Shown: positions 18,207 through 27,047, numbered from the stretch's first letter. The stretch is 64,000 nt of DNA from Streptomyces cyanogenus (GCF_017526105.1 NZ_CP071839.1:3712001-3776000), one strand, 5' to 3'. Notes: generated from the letters alone by a model not told the origin. A program made the numbers and translations.

Positions 18207-18248
18207 ACGGCACAGGGCCCCGGGCGGATCGCCCGGGGCCCTGCCGTT
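18206..18248. terminator. Strong bidirectional hairpin terminator
   Basis: An 18-bp stem with a two-base bulge (AACGGCA...GGGCCCCGGGC against GCCCGGGGCCCTGCCGTT, loop GGAT) lies between the convergent DUF4287 and Bax-inhibitor genes. Confidence 0.85.
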
Positions 18249-18262
18249 GACCGGCGGACGCG

Positions 18263-19123
18263 CTAGTCGTTGCTGCTGAAGATCGCCACCAGCCGCAGCA
18301 TCTCGACGTAGATCCACACCAGCGTCATGGTGAGACCGAACGCGGCGAGCCAGGACTCGTTGCGCGGGGCGCCGTAGGCGATGCCGTCCTCGATCTGCTT
18401 GAAGTCGAGGGTCAGGAAGAACGCGCCGAGCAGGATCGCGATGATGCCGACGATCGCGCCGAGCGGCCCGAAGCTGCGCAGGCCCCCGTCCTCGGCGACG
18501 CCGAAGGCGACCAGCAGCAGGTTGATCGCCATGACCACCATGAAGGCGATCGCGATGGCGATGCCGATGCGGGCGTAGCGCGCGGTGACGCGGATCCAGC
18601 CGGCCTTGTAGACCAGCAGGGTGGCGCCGGAGACCGCCATGGTGCCGAGCACGGCCTGGAAGGGCGCGCCGCTCCACCGGCTGTTGAACATCTCGCTGAA
18701 GACGCCGAGGAAGACACCCTCGAAGGCCGCGTAGCCCAGGATCAGCGCCGGCGACGGGGTGCGCTTGAAGCTCTGCACCATCGCCAGGACGAACGCGATC
18801 AGCGCGGCGCCGACGGCCAGGCCGTAGCTGGTGCCCGAGACCGGCAGCAGCGCCCAGGCGAGGACGGCGCCGACGGCGACCGTGCCGAGCGTGAGGGCCG
18901 AGCGGACGACGACGTCGTCCATGGTCATCCGGTCGGTGGTGGCGGGGGCCTGCGGCGGGGCGCCCTGCTGGACGTCCGCCTGCGCGTACGGGTTCTGCGC
19001 GTACGGGTTCTGCGCGTAGGGGTTGCCCTGTGCGTACCCGGCCTGCGGTGCGGTGTTGAAGCCGGCGTAGCCGTTGTCGCGGCTGAACCCCCGTCGCGAG
19101 AAGACCGGGTTGCTGCTCCTCAT
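18263..19123 (-). CDS. Bax inhibitor-1/YccA family membrane protein
   Basis: 286 residues. A hydrophilic N-terminus with four NPYAQ-type repeats (residues ~33-50) is followed by seven hydrophobic segments; the last ends with the family's LDFKQIEDGIAYGAP and SWLAAFGLTMTLVWIYVEMLRL. Members are pH-sensitive calcium-leak-type channels in other organisms; the function in Streptomyces is unknown. ATG at 19123 directly followed by RSSNPVFSRRGF, a conserved N-terminus. Confidence 0.92.
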   Translation of the reverse strand: MRSSNPVFSRRGFSRDNGYAGFNTAPQAGYAQGNPYAQNPYAQNPYAQADVQQGAPPQAPATTDRMTMDDVVVRSALTLGTVAVGAVLAWALLPVSGTSYGLAVGAALIAFVLAMVQSFKRTPSPALILGYAAFEGVFLGVFSEMFNSRWSGAPFQAVLGTMAVSGATLLVYKAGWIRVTARYARIGIAIAIAFMVVMAINLLLVAFGVAEDGGLRSFGPLGAIVGIIAILLGAFFLTLDFKQIEDGIAYGAPRNESWLAAFGLTMTLVWIYVEMLRLVAIFSSND

Positions 19124-19159
19124 TTCACTCCTCCATGGCTGCCGAGTGCAGCCTTGGGC

Positions 19160-19630
19160 TCAAGAGTAATGGATTGGCAAAGGATCGACGATGATACTTG
19201 AGGAGGATCTTTCCCCTGCCGTGCTGCGCAACACGCTACGCGGACGACTGATTCCCGGCCACGGGCGGACGGCCGACCGGGCGGAACCCCCGTGCACGTC
19301 TCGGCGCGCTGCCCCGGCCGCACCCGGCCGGGGTGGCAGGGCGTCCAGCCGCTCCTGGAACACCTGCCCTGCGTCCGGTGCGATCGTGGCCAGGGCGACC
19401 ATGGACGCCACGATGACGTCCACCAGCTCCCTCTGGACGTCCGGCCACGCATGAGAGCGGCCCTTCCTCGGGTTGGCGCCGAGCACGCCGTGAAGGGCCT
19501 CCGCGACCTCGCCGTACTCCTCCCCGATCTTCAGTACGCGCAGCAGCCGCACGTCTGCCGGTCCGGCGTCCTCGACCGTCGCGTCCAGCCACTGCCGGAT
19601 CCGGTCCACCTGCTTCCAGGTGTCACCCAC
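19160..19630 (-). CDS. MazG-like nucleotide pyrophosphohydrolase family protein with atypical C-terminal tail
   Basis: 156 residues. Residues 1-~110 form a MazG-like all-alpha fold (WKQVDRIRQWLDATVED, then KIGEEYGEVAEALHGVLG with the EExxE-type metal motif, and WPDVQRELVDVIVASMVAL with ExxD). This family hydrolyses nucleoside triphosphates or related nucleotides. GTG start at 19630 with AGGAGG 6 nt upstream. From ~QERLDAL on, the last ~45 residues are Arg/Ser/Pro-rich and look like read-through into non-coding sequence, so a small frameshift or stop loss near 19300 is likely. Confidence 0.7.
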   Translation of the reverse strand: MGDTWKQVDRIRQWLDATVEDAGPADVRLLRVLKIGEEYGEVAEALHGVLGANPRKGRSHAWPDVQRELVDVIVASMVALATIAPDAGQVFQERLDALPPRPGAAGAARRDVHGGSARSAVRPWPGISRPRSVLRSTAGERSSSSIIVDPLPIHYS

Positions 19631-19714
19631 GAGACTCCTCCTGCCGTGCTGGAGACGGGATCGCCGGACCGGCCTCGCTCGGCTCATGGTGAGCGGTTGC
19701 GGTAGGGGAGAAGG

Positions 19715-19798
19715 TGCCCGGAGCCGGACTTGAACCGGCACGCCCGCGAAGGGGCAGCGAGGTTTAAGCTCGCCGTGTCTGCATTCCACCATCCGGGC
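19715..19798 (-). tRNA. bldA: tRNA-Leu, anticodon UAA (bldA)
   Basis: Reverse-strand 84-nt tRNA. The acceptor arms GCCCGGA and TCCGGGC pair perfectly with discriminator A. There is a D arm with TGGTGGAATGCAGACAC, an anticodon stem GGCGAG/CTCGCT around the loop CTTAAAC (anticodon TAA), a long class-II variable arm, and a T arm with GGTTCAAGTCC. CCA is not encoded in full. In Streptomyces the single tRNA that reads UUA is bldA, needed for aerial growth and many secondary-metabolite regulators. The structure and anticodon make this call firm. Confidence 0.97.
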
Positions 19799-20201
19799 AG
19801 GCCATGGGCTCCGCTTGGAGGCTCGAGCCTATCGGGACCCCTCCCCCGAACAGCGGACGGGTGGGCCGATGTTGTCTTATTTTATTGACGTCTGAGGGTG
19901 CATCAGCCGTTGGAACGCGCCATCCGCACTTGCCAATAGCGTGACGTGACGGCTGTGCGCGCGCACACGAAATGACGGAATTTCACCGTCCGAACGAGGG
20001 CGGTCCACCTGTTCTCTGCGGAGCCTGCGGGTGCGACCGGAGTCAGGGTCGCCCGTCCTCCCCAGGTATGACACCGGGGCGCCCCGTCCGACCGGAGTCG
20101 CCCTCCGGAACGGGAACAGCGACTGACTACAGGCGCACTACGCGCCGAGACGATGGAACGGTCCTCAGGAACACACGTCATCCCGACAGGAGCACCGTCC
20201 C
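19799..20201. other. Divergent regulatory region between bldA and an ABC transporter
   Basis: About 400 bp. The most AT-rich stretch of the neighbourhood, 19873-19890 (GTCTTATTTTATTGACG), lies 75-90 bp upstream of the bldA 5' end and is the best place for the bldA promoter on the minus strand. The right half holds GTGACGTGACGG and TGACGGAATTTCACCGTC-like repeats before the ABC gene. No open frame here looks coding. Confidence 0.4.
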
Positions 20202-20972
20202 GTGACCACCACACCCACCGCCGGCCGGACCACCGCCGTGGCCGCACGTGCCACGGAGCTGTCGAAGATCTACGGGCAGGGTGAGACCCGGGTGGTCGCC
20301 CTGGACCGGGTCTCGGTCGACTTCCGGGCGGCCGAGTTCACCGCGATCATGGGTCCGTCCGGCTCCGGAAAGTCCACGCTGATGCACTGCGTGGCCGGGC
20401 TGGACACCTTCTCCTCCGGCTCCGTCCGCATCGGTGACACCGAGCTGGGCTCCCTGAAGGACAAGCAGCTCACCAAGTTGCGCCGGGACAAGATCGGCTT
20501 CATCTTCCAGGCGTTCAACCTGCTGCCGACGCTGACCGCCCTGGAGAACATCACCCTCCCGATGGACATCGCCGGGCGGAAGCCGGACAAGGCGTGGCTG
20601 GACCGGGTCATCCAGATGGTCGGGCTGTCCGGGCGGCTCGGCCACCGGCCCTCCCAGCTGTCCGGCGGCCAGCAGCAGCGCGTCGCCGTCGCCCGCGCCC
20701 TCGCCTCCCGGCCGGAGATCATCTTCGGTGACGAGCCGACCGGAAACCTGGACTCGCGCTCCGGCGCCGAGGTCCTCGGCTTCCTGCGCAACTCCGTGCG
20801 GGAGCTGGGCCAGACCGTCGTCATGGTGACCCACGACCCGGTGGCCGCCGCCTACGCCGACCGTGTGATCTTCCTGGCCGACGGGCGGATCGTCGACGAG
20901 ATGTACGCCCCGACGGCCGACTCCGTCCTCGACACGATGAAGCAGTTCGACGCGAAGGGCCGTACCAGCTGA
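20202..20972 (+). CDS. ABC transporter ATP-binding protein (MacB/LolD type)
   Basis: 256 residues. Walker A is GPSGSGKST, the Q loop lies in FIFQAFNLLPTLTALENI, the signature is LSGGQQQRVAVARALA, Walker B IIFGDEPTG and the switch histidine VTHD. The protein belongs to the MacB/FtsE-like class that works with FtsX-type permeases in extrusion of lipids or peptides or in mechanotransmission. GTG start with AGGAG 10 nt upstream. It overlaps the permease start by one base (TGATG), so a two-gene operon. It is a close paralogue of the ATPase at 52033-52851. Confidence 0.92.
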   Translation: MTTTPTAGRTTAVAARATELSKIYGQGETRVVALDRVSVDFRAAEFTAIMGPSGSGKSTLMHCVAGLDTFSSGSVRIGDTELGSLKDKQLTKLRRDKIGFIFQAFNLLPTLTALENITLPMDIAGRKPDKAWLDRVIQMVGLSGRLGHRPSQLSGGQQQRVAVARALASRPEIIFGDEPTGNLDSRSGAEVLGFLRNSVRELGQTVVMVTHDPVAAAYADRVIFLADGRIVDEMYAPTADSVLDTMKQFDAKGRTS

Positions 20973-23500
20973 TGTTCCGCACCGCCCTGCGCAACGTCCT
21001 CGCGCACAAGGCCCGGCTGCTGATGACCGTGCTCGCCGTCATGCTCGGCGTGGCCTTCGTCTCCGGGACCCTCGTCTTCACCAACACCATCTCCGACGCC
21101 TACCAGAAGAGTTCCGCCAAGGGCTTCGACGGGGTCGACGTCGCCGTACGGCCCGCGTACCAGGAGTCCAAGGGCGACAAGGTCGGCAAGGACGCCGAGC
21201 TGACCCGGGCCCTGCTGAAGAAGGCCGCCGAGGTGCCCGGGGCCGCCTCCGCCACCGGTGTCGTCACCGGCTTCACCGCCGTCGCCGACAAGCACGGCAA
21301 GCTCGTCGGCGGCGACTGGCAGTCCGCCGGCGGCAACTACTGGGGCACCAAGGACCCCCGCTACCCCCTGGTCAGCGGCCACGCCCCGCGCGGCAGGGAC
21401 GAGGTGCTGATCGACTCCGCGACCGCGAAGCGGGCCGGCTACCGGGTGGGCGACACCGTGCGCCTGTCCGTCGACGGCCCGGTCCTCACCCCGACCGTCA
21501 GCGGCATCTTCACCACCGACGACGGCAACGTGGCCGCGGGCGGCAGCCTCGCCCTGTTCGACACCCCGACCGCGCAGGCGCTGTTCGGCAAGAAGGGCAC
21601 GTACGACGAGATCGACGTGCAGGCCGCGCCCGGCACCAGCCAGTCGGCGCTCAAGGCCCAGCTGGACAAGGCCCTGCCGGCCAAGCTGGTGGAGACCACC
21701 ACCGGCAAGCGGCTCGCCGACGACCAGGCGCAGGCGATCTCCGCGTCCATGAGCGGCCTGAGGCAGATGCTGCTGGTGTTCGCGGGTATCGCCCTGTTCG
21801 TCGGCACGTTCATCATCGCCAACACCTTCACCATGCTGGTCGCCCAGCGCACCCGCGAGCTGGCCCTGATGCGGGCGGTCGGCGCCTCCCGTCGCCAGGT
21901 CACCCGCTCGGTGCTCGCCGAGGCGTTCGCGGTCGGCGCGGTCGCCGGTGTGGCCGGTCTGGCCGCCGGTGTCGGCATCGGCGCGGGCCTGCGGACCCTG
22001 CTGAGCTCCTTCGGCGCGAGCGTGCCCGACGGGCCGCTGGTGATCAGCCCCGGCACGGTCGTCACCGCTCTGGCCGTCGGCGTCCTCGTCACCATGCTGG
22101 CCGCCTGGCTGCCTGGCCGGCGCGCCGCGAAGATCCCGCCGGTGGCGGCCATGAGCAGCGTGCACGCCAAGGCCACCACCAAGTCGCTGGTGCTGCGCAA
22201 CACGCTGGGCTCGCTGCTCGCGGCGGCCGGCATCGCGGTGGTCCTGGCGGGCACGAGGATGGACGCCGACAGCGGCCAGGGCGCGATGGGCATCGGCGCG
22301 ACGCTGCTGATCATCGGTGTGTTCGTGCTGACCCCGCTGCTGTCCCGGCCGCTGATCGCCGCCGCCGCGCCGGTGCTGCGCGCCTTCGGGGTGGCGGGCA
22401 AGCTGGCCCGCCAGAACTCGGTGCGCAACCCGCGCCGTACCGCGGCCACCGCCTCCGCGCTGATGATCGGCCTGACCCTGATCACCGGCATGACGGTGAT
22501 GGCGGGCAGCCTGCAGAAGTCCATCGACAAGATGGCCTCCTCGGCGATCCGCGCCGACTACGTCGTCTCGATGGCCAACCGCGGCCCGCTCTCCCCCGAG
22601 GTGGAGAGGAAGCTCGCCGGCGCCGACGGGGTCATCGAGAGCAGCCCGCTGCGCAACGGCGAGTCCCGCATCGACGGCGAGACGGAGTACCTGACCGGCG
22701 TCAACGGCGCGGCCATCGGCAAGCTGACCGACCTGAAGGTGACCGACGGCTCCTTCACCGTGGGCGGCACCCGGGTCGTGGTGGACGAGGACCGGGCCAA
22801 GTCGTTCGGCTGGAAGGCCGGTTCGCGGTTCACCGCGCACTTCGAGGACGGCAAGGCGCAGCGGCTGACGGTCGCGGGGGTGTACGAGGGCAACGACATG
22901 CTCAACGGGATCATCCTCGACAACAAGGTCCTCACCCCGCACCTGACCGACCCGGCCGACATGCAGGTCATGGTCAAGACCGCGGCCGGCGCGTCCGACA
23001 GCACGAAGGACGGGCTGGAGAAGGCCCTCGGCTCCAACCCGGCGATCAAGGTCCAGGACAGGCAGGACATCTCCGACGAGATCGCGAAGATGTTCACGAT
23101 CATGCTGAACATGGTCTACGGCCTGCTCGGCATGGCGGTGATCGTCGCGGTGCTCGGTGTCATCAACACGCTGGCCATGTCCGTCTTCGAACGCGCCCAG
23201 GAGATCGGCATGCTCCGCGCGATCGGCCTGGACCGCAGGGCGGTCAAGCGGATGGTCCGTCTGGAGTCCCTGGTGATCTCCCTGTTCGGCGGGGTGCTGG
23301 GCATCGGCCTGGGCGTGTTCTTCGGCTGGGCGGCCGGCGAGCTGCTGGGCACGAAGATGCCGACCTACGAGCTGGTGCTGCCGTGGGGCCGGATGGCGGT
23401 GTTCCTGCTGCTGGCGGGCACGGTGGGCGTGCTGGCCGCGCTGTGGCCGGCGCGCCGCGCGGCCCGGCTGAACATGCTGGCGGCCATCAAGTCCGAGTAG
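20972..23500 (+). CDS. FtsX-like ABC transporter permease
   Basis: 842 residues. One N-terminal membrane helix (KARLLMTVLAVMLGVAFVSG), a large extracellular domain, three helices with the FtsX signature (LFVGTFIIANTFTMLVAQRTRELALMRAVGAS in pattern), a second extracellular domain, and a C-terminal three-helix FtsX domain ending RRAARLNMLAAIKSE. This duplicated FtsX layout is typical of actinobacterial permeases for efflux of antimicrobial peptides or lipids; substrate unknown. Pairs with the ATPase just upstream. Confidence 0.9.
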   Translation: MFRTALRNVLAHKARLLMTVLAVMLGVAFVSGTLVFTNTISDAYQKSSAKGFDGVDVAVRPAYQESKGDKVGKDAELTRALLKKAAEVPGAASATGVVTGFTAVADKHGKLVGGDWQSAGGNYWGTKDPRYPLVSGHAPRGRDEVLIDSATAKRAGYRVGDTVRLSVDGPVLTPTVSGIFTTDDGNVAAGGSLALFDTPTAQALFGKKGTYDEIDVQAAPGTSQSALKAQLDKALPAKLVETTTGKRLADDQAQAISASMSGLRQMLLVFAGIALFVGTFIIANTFTMLVAQRTRELALMRAVGASRRQVTRSVLAEAFAVGAVAGVAGLAAGVGIGAGLRTLLSSFGASVPDGPLVISPGTVVTALAVGVLVTMLAAWLPGRRAAKIPPVAAMSSVHAKATTKSLVLRNTLGSLLAAAGIAVVLAGTRMDADSGQGAMGIGATLLIIGVFVLTPLLSRPLIAAAAPVLRAFGVAGKLARQNSVRNPRRTAATASALMIGLTLITGMTVMAGSLQKSIDKMASSAIRADYVVSMANRGPLSPEVERKLAGADGVIESSPLRNGESRIDGETEYLTGVNGAAIGKLTDLKVTDGSFTVGGTRVVVDEDRAKSFGWKAGSRFTAHFEDGKAQRLTVAGVYEGNDMLNGIILDNKVLTPHLTDPADMQVMVKTAAGASDSTKDGLEKALGSNPAIKVQDRQDISDEIAKMFTIMLNMVYGLLGMAVIVAVLGVINTLAMSVFERAQEIGMLRAIGLDRRAVKRMVRLESLVISLFGGVLGIGLGVFFGWAAGELLGTKMPTYELVLPWGRMAVFLLLAGTVGVLAALWPARRAARLNMLAAIKSE

Positions 23501-23515
23501 GCGGTCGTACGACGG

Positions 23516-23548
23516 CGAAGGGGGCCCCGCGGGACGGGGCCCCCTTCG
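23516..23548. terminator. Bidirectional hairpin terminator
   Basis: CGAAGGGGGCCCCG (23516-23529) and CGGGGCCCCCTTCG (23535-23548) form a perfect 14-bp stem with loop CGGGA, between convergent genes. Confidence 0.88.
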
Positions 23549-23564
23549 TTGTGCCGGGCTGCTG

Positions 23565-24866
23565 TCAGCCGTGCCAGGTGCGGGGCCGCAGCGGGAGTCC
23601 GGAGGTGCCGGAGTCGGGGGTGCGGATCGCCAGGACCTGGTTGACGCCGATGCGGTTGCGTTCGAAGGCGAGCGCGCAGGCGGCCATGTACAGCCGCCAG
23701 ACCCGGGCGCGGCCGGGGCTGGTGAGCCGGACCGCGCGGTCCCAGTCGGCCTCCAGGTTGGCGACCCAGCGGCGCAGGGTGAGGGCGTAGTGCTCGCGGA
23801 TGGACTCCACGTCCCGGACCTCGAATCCGGCCCGCTCCAGCTGGGTGACGGTGGTGCCGAGGGGGGCGAGTTCGCCGTCGGGGAAGACGTAGGAGTCGAT
23901 GAACGCGTCGACCTCGTACGCCGACTCGTCCCGCTGCGGGCGGCGGCCGATCTGGTGGTTGAGCAGCCGGCCGCCCGGCTTGAGCAGGTCGTACAGCTGG
24001 CGGGCGTACTCCAGGTACTTCTCGGCGCCGACGTGTTCGGCCATGCCGATGGAGGAGATCGCGTCGAAGGGGCCGTCCACGACGTCCCGGTAGTCCTGGA
24101 CCCTGATCTCCACACGGTCGGTCAGTCCCTCGTCGGCGACGCGCTTACGGGCGTACGCCGCCTGCTCCTGGGACAGCGTGACGCCGACGACGCCCACGCC
24201 GTACTCGCGGGCCGCGTGGATGGCCATGGAACCCCAGCCGCAGCCGACGTCCAGCAGCCGCTGACCCTCCTTCAGGCCCAGCTTGGCGCAGATCAGTTCG
24301 AGCTTGTCGCGCTGGGCGGTCTCCAGGGTCGCGCCCTTCTCGGCGGCCTCCCAGTAGGCGCAGGAGTACACCATGGAGGGGCCGAGGACGATCTCGTAGA
24401 AGTCGTTGCCGACGTCGTAGTGGTGGCTGATGGCCCGCTTGTCGGTGCGGCGGGTGTGCAGGCGCCGGCGGGGTCTGCGGATCTCCTCGCCCGGCGGCGC
24501 GGGCGGGATCGGCGGGCCTGCCAGTTTCAGCAGCTCGCGGGCGGCGGCCCGGACCTCGGGGTCGCGCACGGCCTGGACGAGGCTGCGGGCGTCCTCCCCG
24601 CGCTCCCAGACCAGGCCCGCCATCACGTCGAGCGCGGTGTACAGGTCGCCCTCGATGTCCAGGTCGCCGGCGACCCAGGCGCGGGCCGCGCCCAGTTCGC
24701 CCGGCTTGAACAGCATGCGGCGCAGGGCGCGGCGGTTGCGCACGACGAGCGCCGGCGCGTCGGGCGGGCCGGCCTGCGATCCGTCCCAGGCTTTCAGGCG
24801 CACCGGGAGCGGGGCTCCCAGCATCTGCTCGGCGAGACTCCTCAGCCGCGACGCGGCGTCGGCCAT
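23565..24866 (-). CDS. Cyclopropane-fatty-acyl-phospholipid synthase family methyltransferase
   Basis: 433 residues. An N-terminal lipid-binding domain (residues 1-~125) is followed by a Rossmann SAM domain: KRAISHHYDVGNDFYEIVLG, the SAM loop LLDVGCGWGSMAIHAA, and GMAEHVGAEKY, all hallmarks of CFA/mycolic-acid cyclopropane synthases. It probably methylates or cyclopropanates membrane unsaturated fatty acids. ATG at 24866 with GGAGG 8 nt upstream; five upstream codons are excluded. Converges on the ABC operon. Confidence 0.92.
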   Translation of the reverse strand: MADAASRLRSLAEQMLGAPLPVRLKAWDGSQAGPPDAPALVVRNRRALRRMLFKPGELGAARAWVAGDLDIEGDLYTALDVMAGLVWERGEDARSLVQAVRDPEVRAAARELLKLAGPPIPPAPPGEEIRRPRRRLHTRRTDKRAISHHYDVGNDFYEIVLGPSMVYSCAYWEAAEKGATLETAQRDKLELICAKLGLKEGQRLLDVGCGWGSMAIHAAREYGVGVVGVTLSQEQAAYARKRVADEGLTDRVEIRVQDYRDVVDGPFDAISSIGMAEHVGAEKYLEYARQLYDLLKPGGRLLNHQIGRRPQRDESAYEVDAFIDSYVFPDGELAPLGTTVTQLERAGFEVRDVESIREHYALTLRRWVANLEADWDRAVRLTSPGRARVWRLYMAACALAFERNRIGVNQVLAIRTPDSGTSGLPLRPRTWHG

Positions 24867-25243
24867 GACGCACACCTCCAAGACGACGATCCCGGATGCC
24901 GGTAATCACGTAAACACCGTCGGTCGTCATGCACAGTCCCGCAAAGGAGTTACAACTGTGCAAAATGGCTGCACGAACCATGCGGATGGCCGCCTCGGAC
25001 GGACCGTCGGAGCGGCCTCTGCGGGGTCCGGGGCGCAGCCGGCATCGGGGGCCGGAAGGGCCCTGGAGGCGGTCTGGACGCGGCGTGGGAGTGGGCCTGG
25101 ACACAGGCTCCGAGCGGGCCTGCAGCCGGGCTCGCAGCCGGACTGGACGCGGGCTTGCGGCAAGCCTCGACGCGGGCATGGAGCCGGCCTGGACGGCGGA
25201 CTCCGTGCGGGCCCGGGGCGCGCCCGCGGACGGCCCGGGAACG
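24867..25243. other. Intergenic, low-complexity region downstream of ndh
   Basis: From 25010 to 25200 the sequence is made of degenerate short repeats of the GCCGGxCTGGACGCGGGC/GAGCCGGCCTGGAC type. Open frames run through it on both strands but have no ribosome-binding site and atypical composition. Bases 24882-24975 are AT-richer (TTACAACTGTGCAAAATGG) and probably hold the promoter of the cyclopropane synthase gene. Confidence 0.45.
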
Positions 25244-25285
25244 CCGAAAGACCTCCCGCACCACGGATGGCAGGAGGTCTTTCGG
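25244..25285 (-). terminator. Hairpin terminator of ndh
   Basis: CCGAAAGACCTCC (25244-25256) pairs perfectly with GGAGGTCTTTCGG (25273-25285), 16-nt loop, 43 bp beyond the ndh stop. Confidence 0.75.
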
Positions 25286-25327
25286 GTGATGCGCTGACCG
25301 GCGGTCAGAGATACCGCGGGGCGGAGG

Positions 25328-26710
25328 TCAGGAGGCCTTGGCCTTCTCCTCGGACTTGCTCGGGGCGGCGACCGGTGCGGGCTTGGCGGCCTCGTAGAAC
25401 TCCTCGCGCGGGTTCTCCATGGCGCCCAGGGAGACGACCTCGCGCTTGAGGAACATACCGAGCGTCCAGTCGGCGAAGACGCGGATCTTGCGGTTCCAGG
25501 TCGGCATCGCCAGACCGTGGTAGCCACGGTGCATGTACCAGGCGAGACGGCCCTTGAGCTTGATCTTCATCTTGCCCATGACGATCATCGCCACGCCCTT
25601 GTGCAGGCCGAGACCGGCGACCGCACCCTTGTTGGCGTGCTCGTACTCCTTCTGCGGGAAGCCCCGCATGCCGGAGACGACGTTGTCGCCGAGGACCCTG
25701 GCCTGGCGCAGCGCGTGCTGGGCGTTCGGCGGGCACCAGGCGTTCTCCACGCCGGCCTTGCGGGCGGCGACGTCCGGGACCTGGGCGTTGTCGCCGGCGG
25801 CCCAGATGTAGTCCGTGCCCTTGACCTGGAGCGTGGGCTCGCAGTCGACGTGGCCGCGCGGGCCGAGGGGCAGGCCGAAGCGGGCCAGGGCCGGGTTCGG
25901 CTTGACGCCGGCGGTCCAGACGATGGTGTTGGAGTCGACCTCCAGGCCGTTCTTCAGCACCACGTGGCCGTCGACGCAGGAGTCCATCGAGGTGGAGAGG
26001 TAGATCTCCACGCCCCGGCTCTCCAGGTGCTCCTTGCCGTACTGGCCGAGCTTGGGGCCGACCTCGGGGAGGATCTTGTCGGCGGCGTCGACGAGGATGA
26101 AGCGCATGTCCTCGCGGGACACGTTCTTGTAGTACTTGGCCGCGTCCCGGGCCATGTCCTCGACCTCGCCGATGGTCTCCGCGCCCGCGAAGCCACCGCC
26201 GATGAAGACGAAGGTGAGCGCCTTGCGGCGGATCTCCTCGTCGGTCGTGGAGTCGGCCTTGTCCAGCTGCTCCAGCACGTGGTTGCGCAGGCCGATGGAC
26301 TCCTCGATGCCCTTCATGCCGATGCCCTGCTCGGCGAGGCCGGGGATCGGGAAGGTGCGGGAGACCGCGCCCATCGCGATGACCAGGTAGTCGAAGGGCA
26401 GCTCGTACGCCTCGCCCACCAGCGGGGCGATCGTGGCGACCTTGCGGTCCTGGTCGATGGTGGTGACCCGACCGGTGAGGACCTCCGCCTTCGGCAGCAC
26501 GCGTCGCAGCGGGACGACGACGTGGCGAGGGGAGATGCTGCCGGCGGCGGCTTCGGGGAGGAAGGGCTGGTAGGTCATGTACGACCGGGGGTCGACGACC
26601 GTGACGGTCGCCTCGCCGTAGCGCATCTTCTTGAGGATGCGCCGAGCTGCGTACAGGCCTACGTACCCACCGCCTACTACGAGGATCCTGGGACGCTCCG
26701 TGGTGCTCAT
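25328..26710 (-). CDS. ndh: Type II NADH dehydrogenase (NDH-2)
   Basis: 460 residues. FAD-binding GxGxxG in ILVVGGGYVGLYAARRI, NADH-binding FIFIGGGFAGAE-type motif (FVFIGGGFAGAETIGEVED), and the second FAD contact DYIWAAGDNAQVPD. It is a single-subunit, non-proton-pumping membrane-associated dehydrogenase that passes electrons from NADH to menaquinone. A hydrophobic/basic C-terminal segment (GRLAWYMHRGYHGLAMP) suits membrane binding. ATG at 26710. Its long leader carries a Rex-type dyad at 27032-27047, consistent with redox control. Confidence 0.9.
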   Translation of the reverse strand: MSTTERPRILVVGGGYVGLYAARRILKKMRYGEATVTVVDPRSYMTYQPFLPEAAAGSISPRHVVVPLRRVLPKAEVLTGRVTTIDQDRKVATIAPLVGEAYELPFDYLVIAMGAVSRTFPIPGLAEQGIGMKGIEESIGLRNHVLEQLDKADSTTDEEIRRKALTFVFIGGGFAGAETIGEVEDMARDAAKYYKNVSREDMRFILVDAADKILPEVGPKLGQYGKEHLESRGVEIYLSTSMDSCVDGHVVLKNGLEVDSNTIVWTAGVKPNPALARFGLPLGPRGHVDCEPTLQVKGTDYIWAAGDNAQVPDVAARKAGVENAWCPPNAQHALRQARVLGDNVVSGMRGFPQKEYEHANKGAVAGLGLHKGVAMIVMGKMKIKLKGRLAWYMHRGYHGLAMPTWNRKIRVFADWTLGMFLKREVVSLGAMENPREEFYEAAKPAPVAAPSKSEEKAKAS

Positions 26711-26953
26711 GCCATCGAGTATCCACCCGCCAACGGGGGGTCGCTCGTGCGCCCCTTCACAAGCTCCGGCAGGGCCTGTGTTAAACTCCGCGACCCACGT
26801 GACGCAGGCCATGCCGGCGACAGGGAACCGCGGGGCGCTTCGCCCCCGTTGTCAAGGCCGCGTGAGCTGCCTCTCCGGGTCGTCGGGGTGGCCGTGAGGG
26901 TGCCGTGACACCCTCGGAACAACCCCTTCCGGGCCCTTCCTGCGCCCCTCATC

Positions 26954-26965
26954 TGAACATGTTCA
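26954..26965. promoter_or_regulatory. Perfect 12-bp palindrome TGAACATGTTCA
   Basis: TGAACATGTTCA lies 244 bp upstream of the ndh start in a local AT-rich patch. Perfect symmetry suggests a dimeric regulator; none can be named. Confidence 0.4.
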
Positions 26966-27031
26966 AACGGTCATTGACCCCCCGGAAGGGCCAATGGGCC
27001 CCATTCCGGGGACCGGTCGGCGGGAATTCCT

Positions 27032-27047
27032 TGTGAAGAACTTCACG
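27032..27047. promoter_or_regulatory. Rex-type operator upstream of ndh
   Basis: TGTGAA-GAAC-TTCACG matches the known Streptomyces Rex operator pattern TGTGAA-N4-TTCACA with one mismatch in the last base. Rex senses the NADH/NAD+ ratio and represses respiratory genes. It is 322 bp upstream of the ndh ATG, which requires a long leader or a distant promoter. Confidence 0.6.

Noticed and set aside
19715..19798. tRNA as an attachment site of an integrated element
   Set aside because: No integrase, excisionase or duplicated tRNA 3' end was seen nearby; flanking genes are core genes.
20972..23500. In-frame TTA codons elsewhere, including the ABC permease and kinase genes
   Set aside because: By eye all other tta (plus genes) or taa (minus genes) occurrences, such as those in GGT-TAC or CGT-TAC codon pairs, are out of frame.
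24929..25297. Open frame of 122 codons downstream of ndh
   Set aside because: It is Arg/Gly/Ser low-complexity, crosses the ndh terminator hairpin and has no supporting start signals.
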